Assembly (NCBI GenBank): GCA_937871605.1
Contig: CALMRM010000231.1
Span: 1 to 8,154 of the forward strand
Direction: 5' to 3'
DNA: 8,154 nt
Source of the DNA: an uncultured Terriglobus sp.
GTDB lineage: Bacteria > Acidobacteriota > Terriglobia > Terriglobales > Acidobacteriaceae
The position numbers were made by a program, and so were the translations under genes. The notes under the pieces are model-generated. The model was not told where the DNA came from, searched no databases, and saw nothing but the letters and a program-made list of their open reading frames with translations. Shown here piece after piece: positions 7,649-8,154 of this stretch. Position 1 is the first letter of the stretch. Every line of letters starts with the position of its first letter.

Positions 7649-7678
7649 TTGACATGCAATTTTCGCGAGTGGTATCAC
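7649..7678 (+). promoter_or_regulatory. Candidate promoter of the second enolase-superfamily gene
   Basis: A perfect TTGACA (7649-7654) is followed after 18 bp by TATCAC (7673-7678), a 4/6 match to TATAAT. It is preceded by an extended -10 TGN (TGG, 7670-7672). The implied leader to the GTG at 7762 is about 75 nt. This is consensus matching only, but the perfect -35 together with the TGN makes it the best candidate on this strand. Confidence 0.4.
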
Positions 7679-7748
7679 GTTGGCCTCACAGTCTTACATG
7701 GAACTGCTGTGCTGTATTCCCTGTTTGCCACCGCTTCAGTGTTCGTAC

Positions 7749-7752
7749 GAGG
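7749..7752 (+). promoter_or_regulatory. Ribosome binding site for the GTG start at 7762
   Basis: GAGG lies 9 nt before GTG 7762. No ATG in this frame gives a twin-arginine signal at the usual distance from the N-terminus, so the motif decides in favour of GTG. Confidence 0.5.
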
Positions 7753-7761
7753 CTTTTCATC

Positions 7762-8154
7762 GTGACTAGCAGTCGCCGCGCCTTTTTGCTCTCCGCCGCA
7801 GCCGCCGGTCTGTGCTTTGCAGCGCCGTACCGTGCACTGGCGCAGGCGCTGCACCGCAAGGTGAAGATCACGGACGTCAAGGTCATGATCGTCCGCGGCA
7901 CGTGGGACTGGAACCTGATCAAGGTTGAGACGGACGCGGGCATCTACGGCATTGGCGAGGCGTATTGGGGACCGGGCACCAAGGACATGATCCTGCGCCA
8001 GTTCCGTGACCTGCTGATTGGTGAAGATCCGCTAAACGTAGACCGGCTTTACACGAAGATGCTGATGCGCAGCGGCGGCTATGGTGCCATCGGCGGCGTA
8101 ACGATTACAGCCGCCTCCGGTGTGGAGATTGCGCTGTGGGACCTGGCAGGGCGC
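7762..8154 (+). CDS. Tat-exported mandelate racemase/muconate lactonizing (enolase superfamily) enzyme, N-terminal part
   Basis: The gene starts at GTG 7762 and is cut by the window end after 131 codons. The N-terminus is a textbook twin-arginine signal: SRRAFLLSAAAAG (residues 4-16), then a hydrophobic segment ending with ALA-QA near residue 30. After it comes the enolase-superfamily capping domain: VKITDVKVMIV, LIKVETDAGIYGIGEA, LLIGEDPLNVDRLYTKM, and VEIALWDLAGR at the end. These motifs align without large gaps to the interrupted enzyme at 2559, so the two are paralogues. The catalytic barrel is outside the window, so reaction and substrate cannot be read. By family it abstracts a proton alpha to a carboxylate with Mg2+, commonly as a sugar-acid dehydratase. 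Export via Tat would place it in the periplasm. It is transcribed divergently from the receptor and may share its regulation. Confidence 0.9.
   Translation, partial: MTSSRRAFLLSAAAAGLCFAAPYRALAQALHRKVKITDVKVMIVRGTWDWNLIKVETDAGIYGIGEAYWGPGTKDMILRQFRDLLIGEDPLNVDRLYTKMLMRSGGYGAIGGVTITAASGVEIALWDLAGR

Larger units (their letters stand above)
7405..7761. other. Divergent intergenic regulatory region between the receptor and the second enolase-superfamily gene
   Basis: These 357 bp hold no convincing gene. A + strand frame at 7424-7765 has no family resemblance and overlaps the receptor leader. The region contains one candidate sigma70-type promoter for each direction, both TTGACA-like with 18-bp spacers. 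It also has a perfect 5-bp-arm inverted repeat CTGCGgCGCAG at 7542-7552, a LacI/PurR-like segment at 7599-7614 and a composite hairpin at 7610-7643. The 5' leader of the receptor mRNA would be about 85 nt (7489-7405) if the minus promoter is right. Confidence 0.6.

Noticed and set aside
7424..7765. + strand open frame of 113 codons in the divergent intergenic region
   Set aside because: It overlaps the receptor leader and start region, runs through the proposed promoters and repeats, has no family resemblance, and ends 1 base past the GTG start codon of the real gene.

Overview
The window looks like a chromosomal piece of a GC-rich Gram-negative bacterium, most likely an acidobacterium of the Terriglobia (Terriglobus/Granulicella/Edaphobacter type). 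The argument is by family: a very large TonB-dependent-receptor-like protein with an N-terminal carboxypeptidase-regulatory domain, a TPR protein directly followed by a CRTAC1-type FG-GAP/ASPIC-UnbV protein, and Tat-exported enolase-superfamily enzymes are a typical acidobacterial mix. No rRNA or tRNA is present to confirm this.

Layout. On the + strand, positions 1-3818 hold three tightly packed genes that read as one operon: the 3' end of a TPR protein (1-747), a secreted beta-propeller-like CRTAC1 family protein (about 773-2548), and a Tat-exported mandelate racemase/muconate lactonizing-type enzyme (2559-3818) interrupted by an in-frame TGA at 2880-2882. A 79-bp convergent gap follows. The - strand then carries one 3.5-kb gene (7404 down to 3898) for an Oar-like outer-membrane receptor, whose most likely start is a TTG at 7404. 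A 357-bp divergent intergenic region (7405-7761) has candidate promoters in both directions and several inverted repeats. The + strand resumes at 7762 with a second Tat-exported enolase-superfamily enzyme that runs off the window.

Working model (inference): the receptor imports a carbohydrate or sugar-acid-containing ligand across the outer membrane, and the two exported enolase-superfamily enzymes act on sugar acids outside the cytoplasm. In the first enzyme the spacing of catalytic residues matches D-galactonate dehydratase as I remember it. The TPR and CRTAC1 proteins would be envelope scaffold or binding partners. The points most worth checking are the nonsense codon in the first enzyme (it replaces a position where a Trp or Tyr is expected), a His in place of the usual first Asp metal ligand in the same enzyme, and the shared regulatory region between the receptor and the second enzyme. 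I see no CRISPR array, insertion sequence, phage gene, defence system or RNA gene.
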